The position numbers and the translations under genes are program-made. Under the pieces are notes generated by a model, which did no database searches, was not told the DNA's origin, and saw only the letters and a program-made list of their open reading frames with translations. Shown one piece after another: positions 44,391-57,000 of a stretch of 64,000 bases of DNA; position 1 is the first letter of the stretch; every line of letters begins with the position of its first letter. The stretch comes from Posidonia oceanica (taxonomy: Eukaryota > Streptophyta > Magnoliopsida > Alismatales > Posidoniaceae), in NCBI GenBank assembly GCA_037176725.1, contig JAZBRS010000050.1, positions 10,806,001 to 10,870,000 on the forward strand. The letters run 5' to 3'.

Positions 44391-45022
44391 GATGCGTCAA
44401 GTGCCAGGTGTTGTTGTCTCAGTACGACATCACCTTCGTCATGCAGCTGGCCATGAAGGGCCAAGCCATGGCAGATCATCTTGCTGATTTTCCCTTCCTT
44501 GAGTACCAGCCTCTCCGGACGCAGTTCTCGGATGAGGACATCCTCTTTGCAATGGAGGACTCTGGCGAGAAGGACCCTGAAGACCAAGAGCAGTGGCAGC
44601 TGTACTTTAATGGCACTATCAACAAGAAGGGTCAAGGCATAGGCGCAGTGCTGGAAACGCTGCAGGGACAGATGATCCCCTTTGCAAGGAAGCTGACCTT
44701 CAAATGCACTAATAATGAAGCAGAATACGAAGCATGCATGCTGGGATTGAAGGTCGCACTTGAGCACGAGGCGCGGAAGCTGCATGTGCACGGCGATGCC
44801 ATGCTAGTTATTTCCCAAGTGAATGGCGGCTGGAGGACAGAGGATCCAAAGCTTGTGCCATATCACGAACACCTGCTAAAGCTGATAGGGGAATTTGCAA
44901 GCATCCGCTTCTCGTACATGAACAGGGCAAGGAACGCATATGCAGATGCGCTAGCAAACTTGGCGTCTTGGCTCAGTATACCTGAAGATCGTGCAGTAGA
45001 TGTATCAGTTACCTACATGTAG
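44360..45022 (+). pseudogene. E3 pol: second (archaeal-like) RNase H
   Basis: After the end of the first RNase H (LLSQYDITFVMQLAMKGQAM, ADHLADFP) comes WQLYFNGTINKKGQGIGAVL, FKCTNNEAEYEACMLGLKVA, LHVHGDAMLVISQVNG and RNAYADALANLAS. This additional RNase H is diagnostic of the Tat lineage. The first catalytic Asp (usually YFDG) is Asn (codon 44609-44611), while the Glu and the other two Asp remain. It ends at a TAG at 45020-45022. Confidence 0.85.
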
Positions 45023-46304
45023 CAGCCAGTGCATTGCATGAGCATAGAGGAGGTAGATCCGGTAGAAGAGCAGCCTTGGTACCACGATATCAAGACCTTC
45101 CTGGAGTCTGGCAGCCACCCGCTTGGCACCTCAGCAGTAGATAGAAGAACTTTGGCGCGTCTGGCGTCAAAGTATGTGTTGGGAGCAGGACAGCTTTACA
45201 GGAGATCTTACAATCAGATGCTCCTGTAAGGCAGAGGCCGACACGCTAATGCTCTAAGTTCATGCAGGGACTTGTGGCCCGCATATGAATGGCGTGTTGC
45301 TGGCCAAGAAGATCATGCTCCAGGACTACTTCTGGTCAACCATGGAGGCAGACTGCTGCCAGTTTGTGCGTAAATGCCACAACTGCCAGATCCATGGTAA
45401 TCTTATGCACGCTCCCCCACAAGAATTGCACAGCATGTCCTCGCCATGGCCCTTCTCCACCTGGGGGATTGATGTCATCGGCGCTATACACCCTGCAGCT
45501 TTGAATGGGTATCACTTCATTCTGGTAGCGATAGACTACTTCACTAAGTGGGTGGAAGTAACCTCCTACAAGGCAGTCACAGTCGTGGCGATAGAGAAGT
45601 TTATTAGAAATAACATCGTCGCCTGGTACGGGGTCCCGCATGCAATCATTTCTAACAACGACTCGAACTTTATTGCAAAGAGAATCGAGGAGTACCTGCA
45701 GAACCTCAAGATCAAGCATCATAGATCCTCGCCCTATTGGCCGCAGATGAATGGAGTAGTGGAGTCTACCAACAAATACATTGTGAAAATAATGAAGAAG
45801 ATGGCAGAAACCCACAAGGACTGGCATGATAAGCTTCCGTACGCACTCTGGGCGTACAGGACATCAGTGCGGACCTCGACAGGAGCAACCCTGTACTCAC
45901 TAGCGTACGGCATGGAGGCAGTGCTCGTCGAAGTAAAGATCCCCTCGCTGCGGATCCTACGGGAAGCAGAGCTAGAAGAAGCAGAGTGGGTTGAGGACTA
46001 CTGTGTCCAGCTCAACCTGATTGACGAGCGCAGATTGCAAGCAATGCACAACGCTAGCTGCTACCAGAAGCGGATGACCAGAGCATACCTGAAGAAAGTG
46101 CGGCCTAGAAGCTTTCAGCTAGGGGATCTCATTCTGCGAGGCATCCACCTGCCAGACGGTCGAGGCAAATTCCGACCCAACTGGCGCGGTCCCTTTGTGG
46201 TCAAGCAGACATTCTCAGGCGACGCAGCAATTCTTGAGGACATGGACCAGGTTGGGCGGTCAGAATCGGTTAATGCATGCTACCTCAAGAAGTACTATCA
46301 GTAA
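45023..46304 (+). pseudogene. E3 pol: integrase, second catalytic Asp lost
   Basis: The pre-integrase segment (EEQPWYHDIKTFLESGSHPL) ends at TAA 45227-45229; the HHCC finger follows in another frame (HAGTCGPHMNG...CHNCQ) with one more stop. The core reads WGIDVIGAIHPAALNGYHFI, DYFTKWVEV, ISNNDSNFI (45651-45668; DNG expected) and GVVESTNKYIVKIMKKM. The middle catalytic Asp has become Asn and the Gly Asp. The C-terminal part FQLGDLILRGIHLPDGRGKF and GPFVVKQTFSGDAAILEDMD is intact to the stop at 46302-46304. Confidence 0.9.
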
Positions 46305-47606
46305 TACGGCCGTCGCCTTGCAGAGCATTCTCTTCCATCCTATCCTTTGCATTCTCATTATCCTTGTACATTCTTCTGCATTCCAATCTCGCCCCTCTGC
46401 ATTCTCGCACTCTTTGCACATATCCTCGCATTTCCTCCTCGTTCAGCATATCTCAAGCAAAAAGCAAAAAAAAATCATCATGCATTGCATTTGGCCCGAT
46501 GATGAAATCGGATGTGCTAGCTTGCTTTGGAAGGAGTCTACCCTGCCTCACCTGACACTACTTAGATGTCTTAGCTAGTGAGGGAGCCACTACTCAGTGA
46601 GAGCAGGCAAAATATCCAAACCCCCTAAGACTTGCACCTCTCGAGGGAGATAAAATGCTAGGATGTAAGCAAGAGTGTGAGCAAAAATATATATGTCTGA
46701 GCATGGGCATAAAAGAAAAGAACAAATAGAAGGCGAAGGCAGAAGTAGGCCCTAGAGATAGAGACGTGCAGCGTAACCTCGTCCCTCCAACTTCCCTTAG
46801 AGAGGAGTTGAAATTCGCGCCCGGCAAACCCTCAAATCCCACAGGGTCTAGCCACCCCTGTCCAGCAAGCAGCTCCCCTGCTTTAAGCCAGGTGCCCATT
46901 ACCTCCAAGTTAGGGATAGGGGAAACCTGCATGCCTATGAGGGAGCAAAAAGAGCAAAAAATGAAAAGAGTAGGTGTAGGTCTTTGAGAGTTTGGCATGG
47001 AGCCTATCCTCACTACACCACCACCCCCGCATTGCAAATACCTTTCCTAGAGCGCCACTAGCAAGTTAGGAGTTTGAGTAGAGTCCAGTGAGTCAGGGAC
47101 CCCTCTCTTCCTCTGCAGTAGGCACTAAGCACTCCATATGCTGAGGGCTACAGCATACCAAAAATCATGCATATATCTGCAGCATATCCAAAATCTTGCA
47201 TACATCTACAGCCCATCGATCGTAATTCCTGAATATACCCCCGCATATCCATCATTAACCATGCATGCATGCACAGCATCAATTGTTCCCCTTCTTTTAT
47301 CATTCCGCCCCGCAAGGCTAGGGCTCGGCACTGAGACAGTACTTCTATCAAGCACGCGTAAACCTCTTCCGAGCTGCACTAGTCTAGAGCACCGACCAGT
47401 CATTCCCCTGTGCAAGCAGAACTGCCTTTGTTTGAACATGCTTAATGCCTGCGTTTTGAATGCTATCTATTGAACATGCTAAACTGCTTTGCTAGCGTTG
47501 AAATCTACCTCTTTATCAGCCAGTGGTTACATGTTTGTATCTGACCTGATAAACTGCGTTACAGGTACCTAGGTATTCTGCACCAGTTGCCTGCACCCTT
47601 GGCGCA
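46305..47606 (+). other. E3 3' internal spacer before the extra gene
   Basis: Non-coding as far as can be seen. It lacks conserved protein frames and has no clear tandem repeats. It separates integrase from the DUF7745-like gene and may hold that gene's promoter or intron sequence, but no TATA box was convincing. Confidence 0.5.
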
Positions 47607-48809
47607 ATGGGTTATCCTACTTTAGTAACCCCCATGCATTGCTCTGAGACCCTGCACGAGTGGATTGGCAAGCTCATTGAACATGACCGAGAGAAGCTGC
47701 GCACATGGGGCATTCCATCCAAGCTTCTGAAAGCAGCTGATGTCGAAGTAAGCCGGCATCTCCTCTGCGCTGCAGCAAGGTTTTGGAAACCAGCATATCA
47801 TGTCTTCCGCTTCAGGAGAACAGAGCTAATGCCCACGCTGGAAGAAACGCGCCTAATCTGCGGTTTCTCCAAAATCATGGGACCGACTGTGTTCATGAGG
47901 CGTGATGGCTATGCAATAGCTCTGAGCAAGCTAACTGGGCTCACCATAGTAGAATGCCAGCAAAGATTGATCTGCAACAGTGGGCCTGCGCCTATGCTTC
48001 GCCTGGCATACTTCGACGAAGCTGCAAACAAGCATGCCAAGTTGGGAGACGAGCTGTGGCTTCGGAGCTTTGTCACTCGCTTCCTCGGCGAGCTAGTCTT
48101 CAGCCACAGTTGGATGACAGTCGCAATAGAGGTCGCCGAGATCGCACTCGCCGTGACAACCCGGCAGCTTGACCTAGCACCGGTTGTCCTGGCAGAGACC
48201 TACCGTGCACTGGACCGCATCTCGCACCGCTGCCGCCACTTCTACGGTTGCGGAGTACTCGTGCAGATCTGGTTAGCCGCACACCTAGAGATGGACATTC
48301 TGCGCCCTCAGAGGCATGCCATTGAGACATATTGCAGCAGTGGCAATGCAAGGACCATTAAGAGCGTCCCAAAAGAGTACGAGAAGCTGTCCAAGCTGAC
48401 GGACGATGCGGTAACTTGGTGTATCATCCCATCCGCAGCTGAGCCACTCACCATTTCCTTCGATGCCTGCGACATGCGACTCGCGGTGCATCCAGGATTC
48501 ACCGGAGGTATGGAATACCACCCTATCTAGGTCATGCGGCAGTTTGGCTTCCGGCAAGGCACCTTTGTTGACAGCACAACGCCCCGCCTCCTGCAGCCCT
48601 ATCCCTTCAACTCAACAGCAGCTACAGCAGAGCTAGCAGACTTGATGCAGCACGACGTGAAGTCAACCGACATAGCAGCAGTAAGAGGCTCTGGATGCAC
48701 TCCTGAGTATGTAACTGAGGTGCAGGGATTCTGGCCTATCAACGAGATCGCGCCTGACGCCCCTCTGTTCCCTGACTCCAGGAAAGTGAAGAAGGCTCGA
48801 ACCAGTTAG
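47607..48809 (+). pseudogene. DUF7745-like extra gene of E3, sense orientation, one nonsense codon
   Basis: A single frame of 400 codons from ATG 47607, broken only by TAG at 48528-48530. Conserved features: LLCAAARFWKPAYHVFRFRR, ELMPTLEETRLICGF, LDLAPVVLAETYRALDR, FYGCGVLVQIWLAAHLEMDI and, after the stop, VMRQFGFRQG. These are DUF7745 / plant transposon-protein signatures, but only distantly like the E0 and E4 copies. It lies between integrase and 3' LTR on the element's own strand. The stop fits a CAG-to-TAG change. Function unknown. Confidence 0.75.
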
Positions 48810-49369
48810 AGCATCCGTGCGGTTGCTTGCTTATGCAGTTTCTTTTCTGAAGCATGCTGTATTTTCTTTTTGCCCAGCATAGGTGTGTAACCAGAGATTC
48901 AATCAATACAAAGACGTTTCACGTCATTTGTTTGTGTTGCATGCCCCACACATTGCATATTTGTTCTTGCCAGGATGCTGCAGGATGCGCACCAAGCACT
49001 TCAGAGAGTTGGCACCATGCAATCAGGATCTGCAGCAGGGAGCTAGAGCAAGGTTCCCCCCCGCAAGCACCATGCAGTCAAGACTCTCAGCAAGGGAGTT
49101 GCAGCAGTTTCCCTCCTGCAATCAACATGCACGCAAGAACCTTATGTAGACCCATGCCTTCAAGCAAGCAGCGCCGCAATCGCTTTTGCCCGGATCACTC
49201 CGGGTTGGTATCCCTAACTACTCGTTTGGCAAACACGTCTGTTTTGTCTGCATTGCCTCGCTTTCTCGATGCCAAAGACGCTTCGGCTACCCCTGGTATC
49301 ATCCCTGATACCAGGGGCATCATTCTTGCTGCCCTCTGGTATCGCCCCCTTCCTCCTTCCTTTCTCCTT
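48810..49369 (+). other. E3 region after the extra gene, with one strong hairpin
   Basis: No gene supported. CCCCTGGTATCA (49290-49301) and TGATACCAGGGG (49306-49317) form a perfect 12-bp stem with a 4-nt loop just before the 95-bp array. Possible roles include transcript 3'-end structure; nothing further can be said. Confidence 0.6.
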
Positions 49370-50510
49370 ACGCAACTTCGCTCCGTGTGGACGAAGTCCT
49401 CCGCCTGTTTCCTCGTGCGAGGTCAGGCCCGATTGCTTCCTCGGGTGAGGACAAGTTTTGCTGGGCTCCGTGCGGACGGAGCCCCTGTCTGTGTCCTCGG
49501 ACGAGGATCAGACCCCGCTTGCTTCCTCATGCTAGGACAAGCGCTTGCGCAGCTCCGTGCGGATGGAGTTTCCCTGTTTCCTTGGGCAAGGATCAAGCCC
49601 GCTTGTTCCTCGACCGAGGACAAGCCTATGCGCGCCCCGCTTGCTTCCTCATGCGAGGGCAAGCTCCCTTCGGCGACTTCGCTCCGAGCGGACGAAGTCT
49701 CCTGTCTATTTCCTCGGGCGAGGATCAGGCTCCGCTTGCTTCCTCAGGCGAGGACAAGCCCCCCTACGACTCCGCTCCGAGCGGACAGAGTCCCGCTTGC
49801 CTGTTTCCTCCGGTGAGGTCAGACCTGCTCGCTTCCTCGGCCGAGGACGAGCCCCCTTCGGCGACTTCGCTCCAGGCAGACGAAGTCTCCTGTCTGTTTC
49901 CTCGGGCGAGGATCAGACCCCGCTTGTTTCCTCAGGCAAGGACAAGCACCCTTCGACGACTTCGCTCCGGGTGGACGAAGTCTCCTGTCTGTTTCCTCAG
50001 GCGGGGATCAGACCCCGCTTGCTTCCTCAGGCGAGGACAAGCACCCTTCGACGACTTCGCTCTGGGCGGACGAAGTCTCCTGTCTGTTTCCTCGGGCAAT
50101 GATCAAACTCCGCTTGCTTCATCGTGCGAGGACAAGTCCCTCGGATTCTGTCCGCATGGAATCCCCCACTTGCTTCCTCCGGCGAGGACAAGTTTTTCCC
50201 GACTCCATCCGCACGGACGCCGCGCTTGCTTCTTCAGGCGAGGACAAGCTCTTCTCGGACCCCGAGTGCTCGGAGTCCTTCCCTGTATCCTCGTGCGAGG
50301 ATCAGTTCCGGCGTGGCTTCGCTCTGGGCGGACGATGCCTACGCTTGCTCCCCTTCTTGTTTGCCTTCCAGGTTGGCCGGAAGAGATGCCTCTTCCCTCG
50401 CGTTCTTGGAATCTTGCCCCCTCTTGCGCGGCTCTGGCCGCTTGCTTGCTTCATCAGGCGAGGACAAGCTGCATCTCTTTCCTCGGGCTGGCAGCCCTAA
50501 CTGCTTGGAT
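49370..50510 (+). repeat. 95-bp tandem array with two hairpins per unit
   Basis: About 11-12 units. Each contains TTCCTCAGGCGAGGACAAGC (stem CCTC/GAGG) and GACTTCG...CGAAGTC around CTCCGGGCGGA; some units carry GACTCCG...CGGAGTC-like variants, so the stem changes on both arms. Units 49921-50015 and following are the most regular. It lies between the extra gene and the polypurine tract, like the hairpin array of E1. Confidence 0.85.
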
Positions 50511-51040
50511 GACATCCGTCAACATGTCTACCGTCACGGGTGACAAGCGCGTTAGTCTTGTTCGGAGCCACCTTTGCGCAAGTTTGGACTAGCCTCCAAC
50601 TTGTCACATTGCATCGCACCCCTTTCTGCTTTCTTTGCATTGCACCGCATTAGCACGCATCACACTGCACTGCATCGGCACCCCATGCTAGATAGCTGCA
50701 TTAGCATCACTTCGCATCACCATGCATCGGCACAGCACCTTCTCTACCACATCTGCATCATGCACTAGTGCATTTATTGGTTCAACATCAGCATTGCGTT
50801 CGCATTCGCATCCGCATTGCATCTCTTATCATATCTGCATCATGCATTGGTGCATTTATTGGTTCAACATTAGCATTGCATTGGCATCCATATCGGCATG
50901 GCATCAACGTCCATATCTGCATTCGCATCTGCATTCGCATTTGCATCCGCATTCCCATTTTGGCGACGGGTCATGATCTCCGGCGTATCCACCGGATAAG
51001 TGACTCACGCCTACAGCAGCATCTGGCTCTCTCTGGCGTC
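50511..51040 (+). repeat. GCAT-rich simple sequence before the E3 3' LTR
   Basis: Many GCATTGCATC, CGCATTCGCATC and CATCGGCATC words, including a near-duplicate CATCTGCATCATGCA...TTATTGGTTCAACAT at about 50750 and 50835. No gene is supported. Confidence 0.6.
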
Positions 51041-51051
51041 AGAGGGGCATC
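51041..51051 (+). other. Polypurine tract of E3
   Basis: AGAGGGGCATC directly before the TG of the 3' LTR. The E4 family has the closely similar AGGAGGGGCATC. Confidence 0.75.
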
Positions 51052-54000
51052 TGTAGACACCCCATTTTGGCATGTCAATTTGGTGGTTCTCTATGAAATC
51101 CTTTTTGACCTCCAAAACCACTCCCAAAAACCCTAGAAAAACTCTAGGTAAACCACTCCCAAAAACCCTAGAAAAACTCTAGGTAAATCACTCCTAAAAA
51201 TCCTAGAAAATTCTAGGTTAGCATCTCTTAAAACCTAGGTCAGCAATTAAACCCTAGGTTAGCACAGGACACTCCCATGCAAACCCAAGCCTAAGCCATT
51301 ATCCTTTTCTCTCTCCTCATTATCTTTTTCTCTCTCCGCAATATCTTCTCTCTCTTTCCCCTTCTTTTCTTACACCCTGGTGGGCCCAGCCCATTCTTGC
51401 TCCTCCTCACTTCTTCCGCTTCCTTCCTTCTATTTTATTTCTATTTTTATTCTATTTTATTCAATGTTATTTGATTTTTAATTTCCCCTTTCCCTCTCTT
51501 TCTTCCTTTCTTCTTTTTTTCTTTCTTTCCTATCTTCCTATTTCTTTTTTCTCCCCTTTTATTCCTCACCCAACACCAAAGCTCATTTCCTCACTTCTTT
51601 CCCTTCCTACCTTCTATTTTATTCTCATTTTTATCTTTATTTTATTTTATTTCATCTTATTGGATTTTTTAATTCTCTTTTCTCTTTCTCTCTTTCTTTC
51701 TTTCTTTCTTTTCTTCTTTTCTTCTAGCCCAGCCCACCAGGCCCCTTTCTTTTTTCCTTTTTCCCTCCACCCGGGCCCAGCCCATTTCCTCCCTAGCCCT
51801 TCTTTCTTTTTTTCTTTCTTTCCCTCTTAGCCTGCACAGCCCACGGCCCGTGCTCACTCCCTTGCTCTCCTTCTTCCTCTTTTTTCATCTTTTTCCTTCT
51901 CCCGCGCGCAAGCTCGCCACACCCAACCCCTCAGCCTGCACCCAGGTCTGGCCTTATTCCTTCTCTTCTTCTCCTTCTTCCCCTCACACAGCCGAAGCTT
52001 CCTCTCACACTCCCTCCTTTTTCAAACAGCCCACACGCCACCTCTGCACTCACAGTTCTCTCACAACCGCTCCCTCCGTCGTACACTCCACCTCTGCCTA
52101 CTTACTGCCCGGAGGTTGCCACACGCTTCCCTCCGGTGGTGGCCGTCCCATAGCCATGCCCCTCACCGACCTACCCCTCTCACTGCCACCTCTGCCATCT
52201 GCACCAATCCCTGCCAATTGCTCAGCACGACCCATGCCCCTGCCAATTCCCAATCAAGTGCACCCCTTTGAACAAAACCGATCCATCTTCTTCCTCATCG
52301 ACGGACCACACCTGTGCAAGCAAGAACAAGAGAGAAAACCAGAGAGTTCTGCCATTAGCCAAACCTACAACCCCAAGCTCACCCACACCCGCACACAGCA
52401 CCCAAAACCCCTCCAAACTTTCCCGATCCACTCACCACACCCCCAGCTTCTCAACCCAATCCCCAGCTCACCCCCACCGCTCCCACAGATCATTTCCCCC
52501 ACCACAAACACCCCACACTGTTTCTGTCCAGAAATGCCATCAAAACTCCACATCACTCCTGAGCTCGCATAACCACCTCCAGACCTCTCCACCTTCTTCC
52601 CCATGCCTCCACCAACCCAAACCACCACCGCGAGAGCACCGGAGAGCCACCCGCACCAGAGAACCAGAAATCCACAGTAAGACCACCCAAAATTTCCAAA
52701 CTAAGCTTCGAGCTTGCAACCTCACTTCAGAGCATCCCAGAGGCTTCCTCGTAGCACCAAGAGTCGCCTCCGATCGCTGCGCGACGCCTCCGCTCCACCC
52801 AGCACCGCAGCGACCTCCGCCGGCAGCAGCAACCCAACCAGATGTCGTCAGCACGCTCCGGCTCGCATCAGAGGTAACTGCAACTCTACCTAACTCCACG
52901 CAAGTCTACGCTGCTTATTAGCTATTTAGGCATAGGGTTAGAGGCCTAGAGACCTAAGTTCCCCCCGCCATCTCCGTCGTCTTCTCCAGCAACAGCTCGC
53001 CACCAGAAGTCGCGTTTCGCCACAAACTAGCAACTCCGGCCCTCTGGATCAGCCCCAAGCCTTCTCCAAACGTCCAGCATCTTGTCCGAGCCTCTCCGTG
53101 CCTCCTGCGCCGCTTCCAACGCCTCCTTGGCTCGCAGCTCCTCCGCTCTGTCCTGTCCAGCGTCGGTGGCACATCTCGGGCAACGCCGCGCCTGGGTGAG
53201 GTTCCCCTCACCTCCAGGATTCCCCCCTCTTGCTTCCAGGCCCCTCTCCCAGGCCGCGGAACCTCCGGATTGCTGCAGCGACCTCGCGCCGGCCCTCCTG
53301 CCCCTCCGGTGATGGTCCCGCCAACTGTGCGAGGCCGCTTGGCCTCTGAGCATGGCTGGGACCTCCCTCCGGTCTCTTCTCCTCTCCTCTTTCTCTCCGT
53401 GGCTTCGCTGCATCGTTCCAGCGCCGGTCGTGGCCTCCTGCCAGTTTTCTTCTCTGGCTCCAGTAGTCTTCAGCTCTCCTCCAGCAAAGCAGCAGCGTCG
53501 TCACAACACCTGCAACCGCCCTCCCTTCGCCTGCACAACGTCGCCGAACCATCCTCAGGTCTCCCACGCCATCGCCGAAGGCAGATAACGCCTCCAGCAG
53601 CTCGCAGCCACTCTAGCTGGCAGCAGCATCGCGCGGGGAAGTCAACTGTGCACTTATTTTTCTGTTTTTTAAAAAATTCATATGGTTTGATGCATGCATT
53701 ACTGTAAAGTGTTTAAGTTTTAAATAATTGTGTGCGGGTCCTTCGTATAGTTTTTTTAATGCATCTGAATGTTAGTTTAAATGCATGCATTGTGTTTCAA
53801 TCCTCAGGATTGTTTAAATTGCATTTCGGTCCTGCATTTGGTTTGAAAATCATTTAATTTGCATTAAAACAATATTACATTGCATTTTTTGTTCTACATT
53901 TTGTTTTATTGCAAGTAAGTCCATCTGCAGTTCATGTATTTCATTTAAATGTAAATTTTACTATATTGCATTGCATCTTTTATTCTGCATTATGTTTTAT

Positions 54001-57000
54001 TTGCACATAGGTCCTCTGCCTGTTTAAGATTGCATTTAATTTGCATTTTTACCATATTACATTGCATTTTAAATCATGCATTATATTCTATTTGCATATA
54101 AGTCCTCTGCTTGTTATCAGAATTATTTAAATTGCATATTTACCATATTGCATTGCATTTTTTTATCCTCTATTTTGTTTTTATTGCACTTTAGTCCAGA
54201 GCATGTATTAACATCATTTAAATGCCATGTTTACCTTATTGCATTGCATTGAAAAATCTGAAAATAACTTTAATTGCATCTGGGTCCTGTCAATTGTAAA
54301 TCATGCATTTAATTTGTTATTTTATCATATTGCATTGCATAAAAAACCCTAAAATTGTCCTATTTGCATGTAAGTCCTCTATTGGTTTGCATTTTCATTT
54401 AATCAGCATTTAAACTATATTGTATTGCTAAAAAACCCAAAAAATATGTTTATTTGCATATCAATCCATCTGCATGGTTTAAAAATCATTTAAATGTATT
54501 CTAAAACCATATTGCATTGCATTAAACACCTACTTGTTTATAAAATTGCATTTAGGTCCATCTGTTGTGAAGCAGTAGCTTTTTTTGAACTTGTTAGCAT
54601 TGCATAAAACTCCTGTAGCTTATTTTATTTGCACACAGGTCCAAGCACAGCACGCATGTCTTTTGTTTCTTGCATTTTTTTCATTGCAGTTGCATCCAGA
54701 GCTTTTAAATATTTGCATCTAGGTCCTTGCATCAACTGATATCATTTAATCATGCATTTAGACTATATTGCATTGCATGAAAACCCATAAAGATGCTGTA
54801 ATTGCACATTAGTCCTTTTAGCATGCATGCATCATTCAAATAACATCTTTTTAAACCAATTGGCATTGCATTAAAGCCCATTTATTTTCTGAAATTGCAT
54901 GTCAGTCCTTTTTTAGTTTTTGGCATGCTTGTTTGCCTTCCACGCATTGCACTTAAGTCCCATATGTTTTTAAAATTGCATTTAGGTCCTTTCTTGCATT
55001 CCTGCATGCATATCTTGCTGTTAGCATTGCATTCAGCTAACGCATCATTACATTAGCATTCTGGCATGCATGGGCCCTGTTTTGCGCCCCCTTAGGAGCA
55101 TTTTGTACATAGGTCCCTGCAGTTGCACCCCTACATGCATAGCATCCCCCTATCATTGCACCTGTTCCCATACATTCATTTGGGCATTGTTAGCCTTCTA
55201 ACACATAAGCCACCCACGCATTGCACGCATTTAGGGGCTAATCGCACTTAAACCTCTGCCTAGCTCGTTTTTTCTTGGCCCCTGAGCCATCTGACTTGCG
55301 ATCTGAATGAGGTTTGATCGGACCGTTGGATCTCTGCGATCTAACTATCCAGGTCTTCCTGGTCGAATGATCTTTTGTTTAAACCAAAGTTATCACAAAT
55401 CGGGCCTCAGATTCTCAGGATAAGCCCAGCTGAAGCACTGCATAGCATTCATTGCATATGTTTTGCATCGCATTTGCATCATTTTGCGTGCATGCATCTG
55501 TTTTGCATCGCATTTGCATCGTTTTGCATCGTATTTGCCTCGTTTTGCGTGCATGCATCGTTTTGCATTGCATTTGCCTCGTTTTGAGTGCATGCATCCG
55601 TTTTCTTTCGCTTCTGCATCGTTTTGCGTGCCAGCCAAGTTTTCTTTTGCATTTTTACATCGTTTTGCCTGCCGCTTTGCCTTATTTGCATATCGCTTGC
55701 ATTTTTGCATCGTTTTGCGTGCCGCCTTTTTTATTTACATATCGCTTGCATTTTTGCATTGTTTTGCGTACCGCTTTGCCTTATTTGCATATTGCTTGCA
55801 TTTTTGCATCGTTTTGCGTGCTGCTTTATTTATTTGCATATCACTTGAATTTTTGCATCGTTTTGCGTGCCGCTTTGCCTCATTTGTATATCGCTATCAT
55901 TTTTGCATCGTTTTGCGTGCTGCTTTGCCTCATTTACATATCGCTTGCATTTTTGCATCGTTTTGCGTGTTGCTTTGTTTTATTTGCATATTGCTTGCAT
56001 TTTTGCATCGTTTTGCTTGCCGCTTTGCCGTATTTGCATATCGCTTGCATTTTTACATCGTTTTGCGTGCTGCTTTGTTTTATTTGCATATCGCTTGCAT
56101 TTTTTGCATCGTTTAGCATGCCGCTTTGTTTTATTTGCATATCGCTTGCATTTTTTCATCGTTTTGCGTGTCGCTTCGCTTTATTTGCATATCGTTTGCA
56201 TTTTTGCATTGTTTGCGTGCTGCTTTGTTTTATTTGCATCTCGCTTGCATTTTCACATCGTTTTGCGTGCCACTTTGCCTTATTTGCATATCGCTTGCAT
56301 TTTTGCATCGTTTTGCGTGTCGCTTTGTTTTATTTTGCATATCACTTGCATTTTTGCATCGTTTTGCGTGCCGCTTTGCCTCATTTGCATCTCGCTTGCA
56401 TTTTTGCATCGTTTTCCTTGCCGTTTTGTTTTATTTACTTATCGCTTGCATTTTTGCATCATTTTGCGTGCCGCTTTGCCTTATTTGCATATCGCATGCA
56501 TTTTTGCATCGTTTTGCGTGACGCTTTATTTTATTTGCATATCGCTTGCATTTTTGCATCGTTTTGCGTGCCACTTTGCCTTATTTGCATATTGCTTGCA
56601 TTTTTGCATCGTTTTGCGTGCTGCTATGTTTTATTTGCATATCGCTTGCATTTTTGTATCATTTTGCGTGCCACTTTGCTTCATTTGCATATCGCTTGCA
56701 TTTTTGCATCGTTTTGCGTGCTACTTTGTTTTATTTGCATATCGCATGCATTTTTGCATCGTTTTGCGTGCCGCTTTGCTTCATTTGCATGTCGCTTGCA
56801 TTTTGCATCGTTTTGCGTACCGCTTTGTTTTATTTGCGTATTGCTTGCATTTTTTCATCGTTTTGCGTGCCGCTTTGCCTTATTTGCATATCGCTTGCAT
56901 TTTTGCATCGTTTTGCGTGTCGCTTTGTTTTATTTGCATCTCGCTTGCATTTTTGCATCGTTTTGCGTGCCGCTTTGCCTCATTTGCATATCGCTTGCAT

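Noticed and set aside
49387..50592. A 401-codon frame over the 95-bp array
   Set aside because: Open because of repeat composition; the translation is a diverging tandem repeat with no domain and it overlaps another long frame.
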